NCBI GenBank assembly: GCA_964019165.1
Contig: OZ025267.1
Coordinates: 2,505,650 to 2,569,649 of the forward strand
DNA from: Mastigias papua
Taxonomy: Eukaryota > Cnidaria > Scyphozoa > Rhizostomeae > Mastigiidae
Length of the DNA stretch: 64,000 bases
Direction: 5' to 3'
Part shown: piece by piece, positions 11,851-56,698 of the stretch
Numbering within the stretch: position 1 is the stretch's first letter
Layout of the letters: each line of letters starts with the position of its first letter
The notes under the pieces: generated by a model
What the model was told of the DNA's origin: nothing
Database searches by the model: none
What the model saw: only the letters and a program-made list of their open reading frames with translations
Position numbers and translations under genes: made by a program

Positions 11851-12811
11851 TACGGTGGCCCACAAGTATCACGGCAAAACTTTCTTTCTCACGGCAAAAC
11901 TCTCTTTCTCACGGCAAAACTTTCTTTTTCACGGCAAAACTTTCTTTCTCAAGGCCACACTTGTTTACACCGCATGACTATGCCTAAACAAGATGTCAAT
12001 TCTTTCATTACACAGGAAGGAATGCAGCAATATCTCCCTGTACTGGGTCGTTTCTGGAAGTTGTTGGTATACCTGCCATGATCCCATTGTCGGCTCCAAG
12101 ATCTGTCACTCAAGGTTGTCAGAAGGAATAATAGGGAAGAGGGGCCATCCAGAAAGTACAAACGCTTTAAAGGTTGGTGGGTGGGTACGGTCAAAAGCCT
12201 ACACACGCGTACTGGGTGGGTGAATTGGTAATGGTCAAAGCGTACGCACAATGGCATGCTCTACTAGAAAGCCTACCCATCGCGCAAGCTGATGGGAAAA
12301 TGTGGACGAAATGGCACAAAATTAAAAATTGGCAGCAATTACTTTCGAAAAAGTGAGAACTTAATGCATTTTGCGCTCATTTTACGAAAAACTGGTGCTA
12401 AAAATGAGTAATATTTTTCAAGGGATATCAAGGAAAATTCGTACGCTCGTACAGGGGTGGGTGGGTGTTTTGAATCAAAAGCATACTCGCGCGTAAAGGG
12501 TCGGTAAGTTGGTCAAAAATGTGACGATCCTAGGCGTATGTACTTTCTGGAAAATCCTAAGGGGGGCGTGTTTGCAAAAGAGGCACTTTGTATTTCCCTC
12601 ATCAACCATATGTATCGTTCTTTCCCTTCGCTTTCTGAACAAGTGTTTTCCTCAGAGAGAATGTTGTACTCTACAAAAGAGTGCTTTGCCATGAGAAAGA
12701 GTTTTGACGTGAGAAAGAAAGTTTTGCCGTGAGAAAAGAGAGTTTTGCCGTGAGAAAGAGAGTTTTGCCGTGAGAAAGAAAGTTTTGCCGTGATACTTGT
12801 GGGCCACCGTA
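11851..12811. mobile_element. Foldback-type element with tandem repeats in its inverted ends
   Basis: The outer ends are inverted copies: TACGGTGGCCCACAAGTATC at 11851-11870 and its reverse complement ending at 12811. Just inside each end are tandem 20-bp units close to CACGGCAAAACTTTCTTTCT. There are four on the left (11870-11949) and about five on the right in inverse orientation (about 12690-12791). The flanks share TATTTA on both sides, a possible 6-bp target duplication; TA alone also fits. It has no transposase ORF and is non-autonomous. A second inverted-repeat element (12141-12564) is nested inside. Confidence 0.75.
12141..12564. mobile_element. MITE nested in the foldback element
   Basis: It starts with GGGGCCATCCAGAAAGTAC and ends with a diverged inverse copy (GTACTTTCTGGAAAATCCTA then GGGG). 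Internal phrases such as GTACTGGGTGGGTG and CGCGCGTAAAGGG also occur in the element at 16428-16787, so the two are copies of one family. Confidence 0.6.
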
Positions 12812-13077
12812 TATTTAAGTCTTTACTTCCAAACCTTAACATTTAGTTACAACAGAAAAAGGTTGAACTTGCTAATAATATGAGAAATACGTGGACAAGT
12901 ACTCTAAAACCCATAATAAACGGGGCGCGTTAATTAATGTTGGCTGATTTGAAAACCCCCGCTCCTTATTTTGACAACCTCGCTTATTAATTTTAAACAA
13001 TTATGGAGTTGCTTCAAATCTGCGTAGATCATTTTCCGGAACATTCGAATGCAGCGACTGCATTCAAGCTCAGTTAA

Positions 13078-16000
13078 GGGGTTTCACCACTCGAAATCTT
13101 AAATTTGTAGTGGAAAGTCAGAAGTCCTTGAAATTCACCTTAAGTATGTAATTTGGTGCTGTGAGTGCAAATTTGGAGACTAAATTTGGGTGTGGCATTT
13201 TGTTTCCATGGCAACCAACTTATAAAGATATTTTACTGTGGTAATTCAGTGAATGCCTCATTTCATACCTATATTATGTACATAGTTAAGAAACATATCA
13301 ATCTCTTCCAGAGTACCTGAGAAGTGTTATGGACCCATTTGATTTGATATATCTTGCAAATTAAGCTGTCTGCTGGCTATTATCACAATAACTAAAAAAG
13401 TGAACTTTTTCTCTAAACTTCAACAGACCAGAATTTCTAAGTGGTGAGGGTTATTTCAAAAGCAATTGCTTCATCACACTCCTCAGTTATTGCACATCAA
13501 AATGACATATAGGTTGCTACCAAGATATTCTCCATTAAAAAATGAGGCATGCACTTAGCCACGCAGTAGCACAAAAATGTTGTTTTGAGTAAATGGCAAT
13601 TTAAACTCCGAGGTTCTTTCTTTTTCACAATACTTGGATTTGTGGCTCAAAACACCTTACTTTTCAAAATTCAGCAAAACCAGCATAAGTATGCAACCAG
13701 AAAGTGTTCACCAAAATGTTTTGCTACAAATATTTAGCTTGAAATTCAACTAATTGTCCAAGGGAAGATAGCACACAAATTTCAAAGCTAGCTAAATCCT
13801 CCAGGGACATATGAGGGTCCTTCCTTCTTTGCTCTCTTGCTTTCTTTTAAAATGCTTTTATGTTGCATTTGCTTTCTCCTCTTTTTAGCAGCATCAAGTG
13901 AGGCTTTTCCTGCAAGTTTTAGTCTTTTCATTGATTTTTCTTGGCTAAAGCGCTGCATATGAACTCCAGGCTCAATACTAAGGTGCTTGTATAAAATAGT
14001 TTTGTATGTGGCTCCCATTGAAAACTGGCAAGCTGCCAAGGCTACAGCTGTCTCAATAGTTCTCCTTCCAGCATACATTGCTTTTGGGCAGATCTTCCAA
14101 ACAATTTGATGCAGTGATTCATTTGCATTCTCGGTTCTGGCTCTCATGCATCTTTTGAGCAGACTTTCATCAGATAGCCTTTGAAAAATGGGAACCAACA
14201 ATTTACCCACATCAGCTGGCAAGGTTTCATGGTCTTTATGAGAGCCTGGCTCTTCAGATCTGGACTGAGCTCTCTGCCAAAAGCACCAAGACTTTATGCC
14301 AGGTGGACAATGCATATGCTTTGGATGGCTATCTGAGGAAGACAAATGAAATAAAATAGCATATATGCGTTTCTTCAACAAGTCCATATCATGGGAATTA
14401 TCTTTTATAGCTCTGCCATAATAATTCTGAATCTTCACAATCTTTTCCTTTGTCAATCTGCCTTTCCCTGAGATTTGCAGTCCCTGATTCTTTGAAGTGT
14501 CCACCAACTTTCTCAAAGCAGTTCCCATTCGCTTTGAAACATGATTAATGCAATCTTCTTTCTGGATGGGAATATCTTTTCCATAAATTTCAGTTTGTTT
14601 TACTGCATCAAATGACTTGCTATCTCCATCGCACAGCATTGTAATGTAGCGCAAATTAAACTTCTCCACTGACCTTGACCACAACCTTACTGCACATTCA
14701 GCCTCCATTGCATTTGATGATCCATCAAAGTTCTTGGGGCAGTTTTGTAAATGTTTTTCCCTCCAAACATTATCAATATTTCTATCATCCTCCATTTGCT
14801 TGCACTTTGGGCAGTAATTTGAGAGTACTTCTGTATCAATTACCACCCCTGTGAGAAGATCTATAACAGCTGCCATGCCATTGTGAGAACAGTGACCTCT
14901 CTTTTGCCATGAGCCATCAAAAGATACACTGATGTCAAGTATTCCATCTTTGTCTGGTATAGTTCCCACTTTGGCATAAGCATCAAAGATACCCCTCAAA
15001 GAAGTTTGGCTGACCTCATCAAAAGTGCTTTTACTTGCCTCCTCTACTTTTGCTTGGGCCTTCTGATAAGCAGTTTGTGTTGGGCAATGAGCAATATTCA
15101 TTGTACAACACCAGTCTCTCATGGCAGAATATCCACAACCAACCCCTCTGAAGGCGACAGTGGTAAGCATGTTGATTTCAAAAGGGCTCCTGCTTGATTT
15201 TGAATCTGCTACTCGTTTACAGAGGTAATCTTCACAGAAAGTTGCTTCACAATTAGAACAGATCAAAAAACACCTTGCTGCAAACCCTGATGACCTCTCT
15301 TTATCAATATGAAACTTTACACTCATTTGTTTACAATTAGGACATAGCACTTGAGAAAAAAGATTCTGCAAACAAGAGTTCTGTGCGAATATATAGCAAT
15401 CCGATTTGGCTGCATTAGTGTCAACTGGACGTGATAATTCTCTTTCCATGTCAAAACCAAATATTGTTAATTTTTCAGAACTGGTAGATCGGATTGTTAC
15501 CTCAGGTTTCGATGACTCTTTATCAAGACTATTATCAGGAATAGGAAATTGGCCTTCTTGGTCAACTGCTACATTAATTTCACTGCTCTCCTTGCTTTCA
15601 AACTTTTTCTTCGTCATTAGTTTCTTGTTCTTTCTAAAGCCAAGGAAAGGTTTCCGTGTTCTAGATTTAGTTCTGCCCATATCTGAGAATCGTTTTACAG
15701 TTTCTTCGAGTACTATTGAGCAAGACACACTTTTCGTTCAACTTGAAGCGGAAGTTTGATTGATTTCATCTGGTACATCAACCAATAGGAATGATGCACA
15801 GAACCTGATGTCCAATCATGTGGGAGAAAAGCAAAGATGGCTGCTGATCTATTCAAATTTGAATTATAAACAGCCAATAAGTTTTCCTCGATGACAAAGA
15901 ACTACAGTAATAGACAAAAAAACAAACAATACAACGAGAAGCAGGAAGAAATTAGCTTTTGATCAATGTATTGCTTTGCCCATGTGCGCCTGGTACAGAA

Positions 16001-16227
16001 GGAAAGAACAAGGATAGAATCGGATGAATTTTTCCCAAAATGCCAACCAACAAAATGAAAAAACGCAGAGTGACCCCTCTTCTTGACGAATTTGTGAGAA
16101 AATAGTTAGAGGGTAGTTAAAAGCACTATGAAACTTCAAAAGTACGATAATTTGGCAGCACATTGGGACTTAAATCACAAAATCGTATTTTCTCCCAAAA
16201 GTTGACAATTTCGAGTGGTGAAACCCC
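13078..16227 (-). mobile_element. Kolobok-like DNA transposon, apparently intact
   Basis: This is a 3150-bp element bounded by perfect 20-bp terminal inverted repeats (GGGGTTTCACCACTCGAAAT at 13078-13097, its complement at 16208-16227). TTAA lies directly outside both ends (13074-13077 and 16228-16231), as expected for a 4-bp TTAA target duplication. It holds one uninterrupted minus-strand transposase ORF (13788-15728), with about 690 bp of non-coding DNA on one side and 480 bp on the other. TTAA target sites are known for piggyBac and Kolobok. The transposase has the DGSWQKRG / GDGDSKSF motifs seen in the Mutator/Kolobok-type invertebrate family and no piggyBac signature. Perfect ends and an intact frame indicate a young, possibly mobile copy. 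Confidence 0.85.
13788..15728 (-). CDS. DDE transposase (Kolobok / Mutator-like type)
   Basis: A 646-residue single-exon protein. The N terminus is basic (KSRTRKPFLGFRKNKK) and probably carries nuclear localisation or DNA-binding residues. Zinc-ribbon-like pairs are seen at Cys129-x2-Cys132 and Cys157-x2-Cys160, with another at Cys307-x2-Cys310. The likely catalytic acids are Asp271 in SFDGSWQKRGH, Asp367 or Asp369 in CDGDSKSF and Glu537 in NANESLHQ. Other conserved-looking blocks are CINHVSKRMGTALRKL and GKGRLTKEKIVKIQNYYGRAI. The C terminus is Lys/Arg-rich. The first ATG at 15728 is taken, but Met17 (MGRTKSRTRK) may be the true start. The ORF is centred inside perfect terminal repeats, which supports it as the element's own transposase. 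The Kolobok rather than MULE assignment rests mainly on the TTAA flanks. Confidence 0.85.
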   Translation of the reverse strand: MSCSIVLEETVKRFSDMGRTKSRTRKPFLGFRKNKKLMTKKKFESKESSEINVAVDQEGQFPIPDNSLDKESSKPEVTIRSTSSEKLTIFGFDMERELSRPVDTNAAKSDCYIFAQNSCLQNLFSQVLCPNCKQMSVKFHIDKERSSGFAARCFLICSNCEATFCEDYLCKRVADSKSSRSPFEINMLTTVAFRGVGCGYSAMRDWCCTMNIAHCPTQTAYQKAQAKVEEASKSTFDEVSQTSLRGIFDAYAKVGTIPDKDGILDISVSFDGSWQKRGHCSHNGMAAVIDLLTGVVIDTEVLSNYCPKCKQMEDDRNIDNVWREKHLQNCPKNFDGSSNAMEAECAVRLWSRSVEKFNLRYITMLCDGDSKSFDAVKQTEIYGKDIPIQKEDCINHVSKRMGTALRKLVDTSKNQGLQISGKGRLTKEKIVKIQNYYGRAIKDNSHDMDLLKKRIYAILFHLSSSDSHPKHMHCPPGIKSWCFWQRAQSRSEEPGSHKDHETLPADVGKLLVPIFQRLSDESLLKRCMRARTENANESLHQIVWKICPKAMYAGRRTIETAVALAACQFSMGATYKTILYKHLSIEPGVHMQRFSQEKSMKRLKLAGKASLDAAKKRRKQMQHKSILKESKRAKKEGPSYVPGGFS

Positions 16228-16231
16228 TTAA

Positions 16232-16427
16232 TCCTCATGTCTTATGTTTTGCTGTTTTAACGTGACGATAGTGCTTCGAAGGAGCAGACATACCTAGACG
16301 CTGTTGACCCCCTCAAATAGTAATCTGGGAGTTTTATTACCCCTACTCATTTTGAACTCCCTATTATTAATTTCTGAAATTGTTAGACCATCCGCGTATT
16401 GTCGCCCCCATTTATTATTGTGGTTTT
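16232..16427. other. Intergenic flank of the transposon
   Basis: No gene or element border is seen between the TTAA flank and the next MITE. Confidence 0.5.
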
Positions 16428-16787
16428 GGGGCCGTCCAGAAAGTACGTACGCTTTGAGGGTCGGTGGGCGAGTGGAATAGTAAAGCTCAAAGCGTGCGTA
16501 AGATCCAATCACTTCAAAAAGCGAGAACTTGATGCATATTTTCCTCATTTTATCTATCTATAAATTTACTGCACATCAACCTACAATTAGGTTATTACGC
16601 ACAAGTAATTTTGTGAGAAATTGTTGCTAAAATGAGCTATATATTTCATGAAATATCAAAGAAACCTTCATACGTTCGTACAGAGGTAGGTGGTTGGTTT
16701 AACTCAATAGCGTACTCGCGCGTACAGGGTGGGTGGGTTGGTCAAAAACGTGGTGATTTTGAACGTACGTACTTCATGGATGACCCC
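16428..16787. mobile_element. MITE, same family as 12141-12564
   Basis: Imperfect inverted ends: GGGGCCGTCCAGAAAGTACG at the left, and a right end whose complement reads GGGGTCATCCATGAAGTACG. The sub-terminal CGTACGCT and CGCGCGTACAGGGTGGGTGG phrases recur in the nested copy at 12141-12564. No coding capacity. Confidence 0.65.
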
Positions 16788-17242
16788 TTTAGAGTAGTAC
16801 TTTTGTCAGCCTCATTTCACTATGCTAGTAGGCCTCGTTACAGTGCAATTTCGTTCTTTTTACCAAGGCAAGCAATACAGAACTACAAAGCGAGACTACG
16901 ATGGCAAGGTAAAGATTTAGATAGTTGTAGTGGCTGGTAGGAACGTATCAAGTGATATACGTAGAAGAAGAGTGTGCATGTGATAGAGAATGGTCGTTGC
17001 CATACATCGCTACACGGGGCTAAAGGGGTGGGGGAGTTGTAACTAAATAGGCCTTGTATAATGGTTGCTTTACATGATACAACATATACCCTCGAAAAGA
17101 GTGCAAAGTTTTTTAAGTATATCGCCCAGTCTGAATACCACAATTGAAAGATGTAGAATAACTGTTCCAATCTGGGTTATGTTCTCATGATGTCAAGTCG
17201 TCTACCAATGTTATGACAGTCACAGTGCGGGAACTCCCAAGT

Positions 17243-17651
17243 TATGATACAGGAGTGTGCACCCGACTGCAGAATATGGCCTGTTTCGACGAGATCTCGA
17301 GTGTGCATAAGCACAACGTCAAATGTACAAGTGTGCACTTGATCTCAGGTTTGCACATGAAGTGCGCGCTTGATTTCTGGCATAGAAAGTAAAACCAGTT
17401 TATTTATTTTACTTATCTTTTCTCACCTTAAAAATTCTGTATAAAAGAGCATGCACGTCAGAGTAAATTTTACTCCATTATTATCGTTATGACAGCTGGA
17501 AAATATTAAAATTATCAAATTACACCACGCCCTGTCTCCTTTCAACACCCTACCACACCAATTTCTAGGTGTGCAATAGCAGTTAAGACGAAAAGCCTCA
17601 AGTGTGCAGTTGCCAAACTCTGCAGTGTGGAGTGTGCACCTGTGTATCATT
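17243..17651. mobile_element. Probable MITE with imperfect inverted ends
   Basis: The left end reads ATGATACAGGAGTGTGCACC; the complement of the right end reads ATGATACACAGGTGCACACT. The alignment continues inward through CTGCAGA and TTTGGC/TATGGC. The motif AGTGTGCA recurs several times inside. No ORF of note. The ends are diverged and I cannot fix a target duplication. Confidence 0.45.
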
Positions 17652-17867
17652 TAGAAACTCACTATAAGGTGTTCTTCACGGGATCACACTGCTAAAGCAC
17701 ATCTTTGTTTTAACAATTTTATTAGATTTATTTTTATTAGCCATTATATGTAATACCTTTGTAAAGTTTACATTATAATTAGATAGGTTGAATAATGTAT
17801 TGGAATATCTCAAATTCAATTAATTGTGGTACATCAGCAAAGTCTGTCTTGAAACATGTGCTATAGA

Positions 17868-18300
17868 CAGGGTTGTCCCTAGAAACTTTTTTTGGGAGAG
17901 GATTATGGTGACATAGATTTGCTGACTGGAGTGAACATTGTAAATATGCATGTAAATAGGGACAGTATCAACAATTTTTAACTGGTGTGCTGATAACTTT
18001 TGTTAGTGGCATAGGATGCCCCACCATGTCTTGATCCAAAGTAGGGAGTGCTCAAATTCTGCCTTATAAAATGGCTAAAAAGCACCTTCCACACTAAAAC
18101 TTGACTGAATCGTTTAGTGCTCTTGTGTAGATCTGGGAAAATCTAAAGTATAAGTTAAGATAGAGTAGACTGTGACAGTAAATTTATTGGAAAGAAGTTG
18201 GGAGGATGGTAGAATACTTGGAAAATCATGAAAGGATTTTACCAAGTGAGGTAATAGTTTGTATCAATTTGCTGACTGAACCAGTGTAGGGACAGCCCTG
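17868..18300. mobile_element. hAT-like MITE with 8-bp target duplication
   Basis: A 433-bp element with ends CAGGGTTGTCCCT and AGGGACAGCCCTG (inverted, one mismatch in 13). It is flanked by an exact 8-bp repeat GCTATAGA at 17860-17867 and 18301-18308. The 8-bp duplication and CAGGG ends are hallmarks of hAT elements. There is no transposase, so it was mobilised in trans. It sits about 200 bp upstream of the NEK4-like start codon and may lie in that gene's promoter or 5' untranslated region. Confidence 0.85.
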
Positions 18301-18496
18301 GCTATAGATACCCTATTTGGATATGAAGTTATTTGTAACATTGATATATTAATCATTTTTATGAAATTATATATTTCATGAATTGTTGGCTTTCTCTATG
18401 CCTGAGGAAATTATCAGTATACTCATCATTTTGAGAATCTGTGCTTTTCGTTGTAGATAGGAATGTATGTCTTGACTTGAAAAAAGCTCATCAGTC

Positions 18497-53071
<34,575 letters not shown>

Positions 53072-53971
53072 TAAGTAATTATTTGAAATCATTCTGGAAT
53101 GCTAATATTGATACACTACATGATATATCCCAATTTTGCCGTGTTTACAATTGAAATAACATGTGGTTGATATGTCATCCAAACTTAATTGCGATTAAAT
53201 TGTTGTATTTGCCATAACGTCATGAAGACTATTTCAAGTGTGTTCAAGCCCTATGTGCCATATTAACTCCTAATGAATGAGAGGCTGTATCAAAGAACTT
53301 GTCCAGGCATGGGGTAAAAACTACGTGCGTTTTAGTTTGGATGAAATTACACCCGAATCGCAGTTTATTGTGCGCATTGAAGTTGGACAATTCAGAGAGC
53401 TTGCGGAGGCCATCCAACGATGGGTCTTACTCATAAATCCTCAATAAGTCCAGCGTGTGCTAGTTGATGATTTGTCGCAGTGATCAAATGCACATACTTT
53501 AACCAGTGTTGTTTAACTTAAGAACTTATATGTTGTTTTCAAAGTGCTGAGCGGCTCAAATGGTCATAGGCAATTGAACTAATTTTTATGCAGTGTTTGT
53601 GGTCAGCATTCAAGGTGGAATGAAATGCTTTGGGTAGTAATCCGAACTATCACACACTTTATTAACAGACTGTAGTCTGAGAATGTTATGACTGAAATTT
53701 CGTTAAAATTTAAGAATAAGTTATGAATGTTACAAGACGCAAGCTTCATCAAGATTTAGTTGTTCTTATTATTTGAGTTTTTGTGATAACGTAAGACATG
53801 AGCAAAGATTTGAGATTTTCCTTTGATCGCCAGGTGAATTTTCACCCGTTGTCACTTTAGAATAATTTTAATCAACATAAAAAATGTTAGGAATATCAAA
53901 GTTCAACGAAAACTTTGGAATTCTTATAAAAGAAATTTGTGTCGTTGATACACAGGCTAGTTTTGGTGATA

Positions 53972-53977
53972 AATAAA
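53972..53977 (+). terminator. Polyadenylation signal AATAAA for the NEK4-like gene
   Basis: The first canonical AATAAA I find after the stop, about 900 bp downstream, followed by a GT-rich TGTCATTGTCTG stretch. This gives a likely 3' untranslated region of about 0.9 kb. Confidence 0.55.
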
Positions 53978-53999
53978 GACTGTCATTGTCTGAATATTT

Positions 54000-56698
54000 A
54001 TTCACTTAAGTTGTATCTAATATTTATGCTACCATAATATAACTATTAACGTCATTTTCAGAAAATTGTGTAATATTCATCTGTTAAAATTAATTTTAAT
54101 GCGATAACATATGATTTATTTTATCAAATTTGATATTATATAATTTATGCTATGATTATTGTTGATAGCATCATTATGATGAAGTAATTATTGCAATACC
54201 TAAGTATCAGAAAGGAGCTTTAAGGTATTGTTGCATCCCAATATATGATTTGGTGAGAATTTGGATTGCATTAGTGAATTGGAATTAAATCTAATGAGAA
54301 AGACAGTACATATCAACTTGATGGATATGCATAATATGCTGCAACATGCAGCGTCATCTATGTTGGTTCATACAGTACAGCATCATACAGTATCATGCAT
54401 AGTCGTACAATATCATACAGTATCATACATTAATTATCATGAAATATCTTACAGTATCATACGATATTTTACAGTTAACATCATACAGTATTTTACTGTA
54501 AACACCATGCATATGCACAATACAGTATACAGTGAACAGAAGCTTTTATAGGATGCATAATTTGCTGCAACAGCCACCTGCATTTACGGATTCAGTTTTG
54601 ATTGTTGGTGGCTTGATTCGTTGTTGAATGTGATTGTTGCAGTAGTAAAAACGTGCATCACAAATATTTACCAATTGTCAGTTTATCAAATGTATTCCTG
54701 TTCTGATATGATATAAAATAAAGTTTAGCCACATTTCTGAATCATAGGCTGTGGGACTGCCTGTCAGATATGACACTTTGGGCTTGGTTTCATGAAATTT
54801 TTTCGGGCTGCCATTATCTCACTGTACTGCCACTGCATTTTATTCTTCTGCTAGATATACCATATGTCAACATCATTCACTACTTAAAACTCTGAGTGAA
54901 CCACAGGCCTAACAGAAGTAGAACCATATGCCCTATTACTCTCCTATATTATTTACAATAGTTATGAAACGATAAGAGTAATCGATAATGGCAGTGGAGC
55001 ATTATTGTTATTCAGGCGGAGACAAGCGAAAGTAGTGGCAATGATTGCTTAGCTTGAAGCATCCGTTTTCCCGTTTGTGCAGATGAAAATGCAGCACACT
55101 GTGTTAACATCTTGCATTCAATAATCGTTCACATACATATCACAAGCCACGAGTGAACAAGTGTACACGTTTTTGAAGAAAACTTTGGCTTCCTCGAGGC
55201 CTGCTCCTCATTTGTAAAAGTATAGATGCTGGGACTGCAAAGACTCTCGAATTAGACTTCTTTTACTTCTATCATTTGACTCACATATCGGATCAACGTT
55301 ACATGTCACTAAGATACATAATTGGGCATTACTTCTTTTTTTCCTATGGTTTGCGCATAGGCGGTCAGCACTGTAGCCAACTTTGTTGCTGGTTTTTCCA
55401 TCATTGAATTAAGCATCAGGTCCGACCTACGGTTTTGTCGCCCTATTGCAAGCTTTCAGACCGTTACTGAAAATCTGTCGAATGTGTTCCCTTGACATCT
55501 ACACCTTTTATGTGAAGATTTTCCAAGCAGTAGCAGACAAGGGCCCGTCAAAGTAGACAACTGTGTTTGCTGCAGAATGTTTTTCACCCGATATTCATGA
55601 AAATAAAAATACTTTTTGTAAATTTCTGATATCTGATATAATATCTAAGCACAGATACAAATCTAACTGCTATAAGGCAACTTGTATTTGGCAAACATGG
55701 TACATGCAGTGAAAATAGTGAAAAAGGGAGTATATTGGCAGACGATATACACTGTTATTGCAAATGATTATAATATTAGTAAGTTATGGTTAATCCAAGG
55801 GGGTATATTGGCAGACGATATACACTGTTATTGCAAATGATTATGATATTAGTAAGTTATGGTTAATCCAAGGCTTGTTACGCATGCAGAATATATTGCA
55901 GGTTGATTGGATTATGATAGTTGTTAATTTTCCTGTAGTAAAAATATAGTAATAATTCTTATAACAGTAATAGAAACTAATAAAATTTATTTATTGTTTT
56001 TCAAAACCCAAGTCCTTGCACGTACCAATAAAAAGCTCACATGATTTTTCGACAATCCCCAATATTTTGATAAACTTGACACTACTGTATTCTGAATATT
56101 TTGGTAGGTGATAGTGACAAATCATTGAAATTATTGCCCCTGTGTATGTTTACGATCTTCGGTATCTTCTTTTCATTAAATGCATATCATCATGAACTGT
56201 ACTCTGAATCAAGTTTTGTCACCCCCTGTACTAATATTTTTTAACCTATCCCATTAGTATCATTTGAAGGTAAATCATTTTTTGATTCTTCTCATACTAT
56301 TTTTACTGTTTCGAGATATGATGACGCTTTTAATTATCTAATTTTCTGTATTCAGGCTTGGCTTCCAATGTTTACTGTATTGAAAATACAAGTTAATACA
56401 TATAATAACAACTAACTGAATCTTTATTTAAATTCGCATATCTCCAAGACTCGAAGTGTTTACATTCTAAAACTGTGTTCATTGACATTATTTGCAATAT
56501 TATCTATTTAATCTCTGACAAATCAAGATGTCCGAAGAGTTGTTTAACCTTTAAATCCTTCTGTATTAGTATTGGTAATTGTTTACTGGGTTCATAGTCG
56601 AATTCAAAATGTTGTGATGGTTTAAATTAAGCTCATGGGTCTCACCGAGATGGACTCTTCATAAAGCAATTCTAAAAACTAGACTTTTGCGTTGGCAG
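54000..56698. other. Intergenic, no gene assigned
   Basis: Includes a low-complexity ATCATACAGT-type array (about 54365-54535) and the 73-bp duplication at 55731-55876. Short AG/GT-bounded frames exist (near 55016 and 56356) that could be further upstream exons of the gene beginning at 56699, but I cannot support them. Confidence 0.4.
55731..55876. repeat. 73-bp tandem duplication
   Basis: Two adjacent copies (from 55731 and 55804) of a sequence starting TATATTGGCAGACGATATAC, almost identical (TATAATATT versus TATGATATT). Confidence 0.92.

Noticed and set aside
15006..15759. Plus-strand ORFs inside the transposon
   Set aside because: Shadows of the long minus-strand transposase ORF, with no motifs of their own.
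17172..17660. Cluster of AGTGTGCAC words as a regulatory array
   Set aside because: Better explained as the imperfect ends and body of the MITE at 17243-17651.
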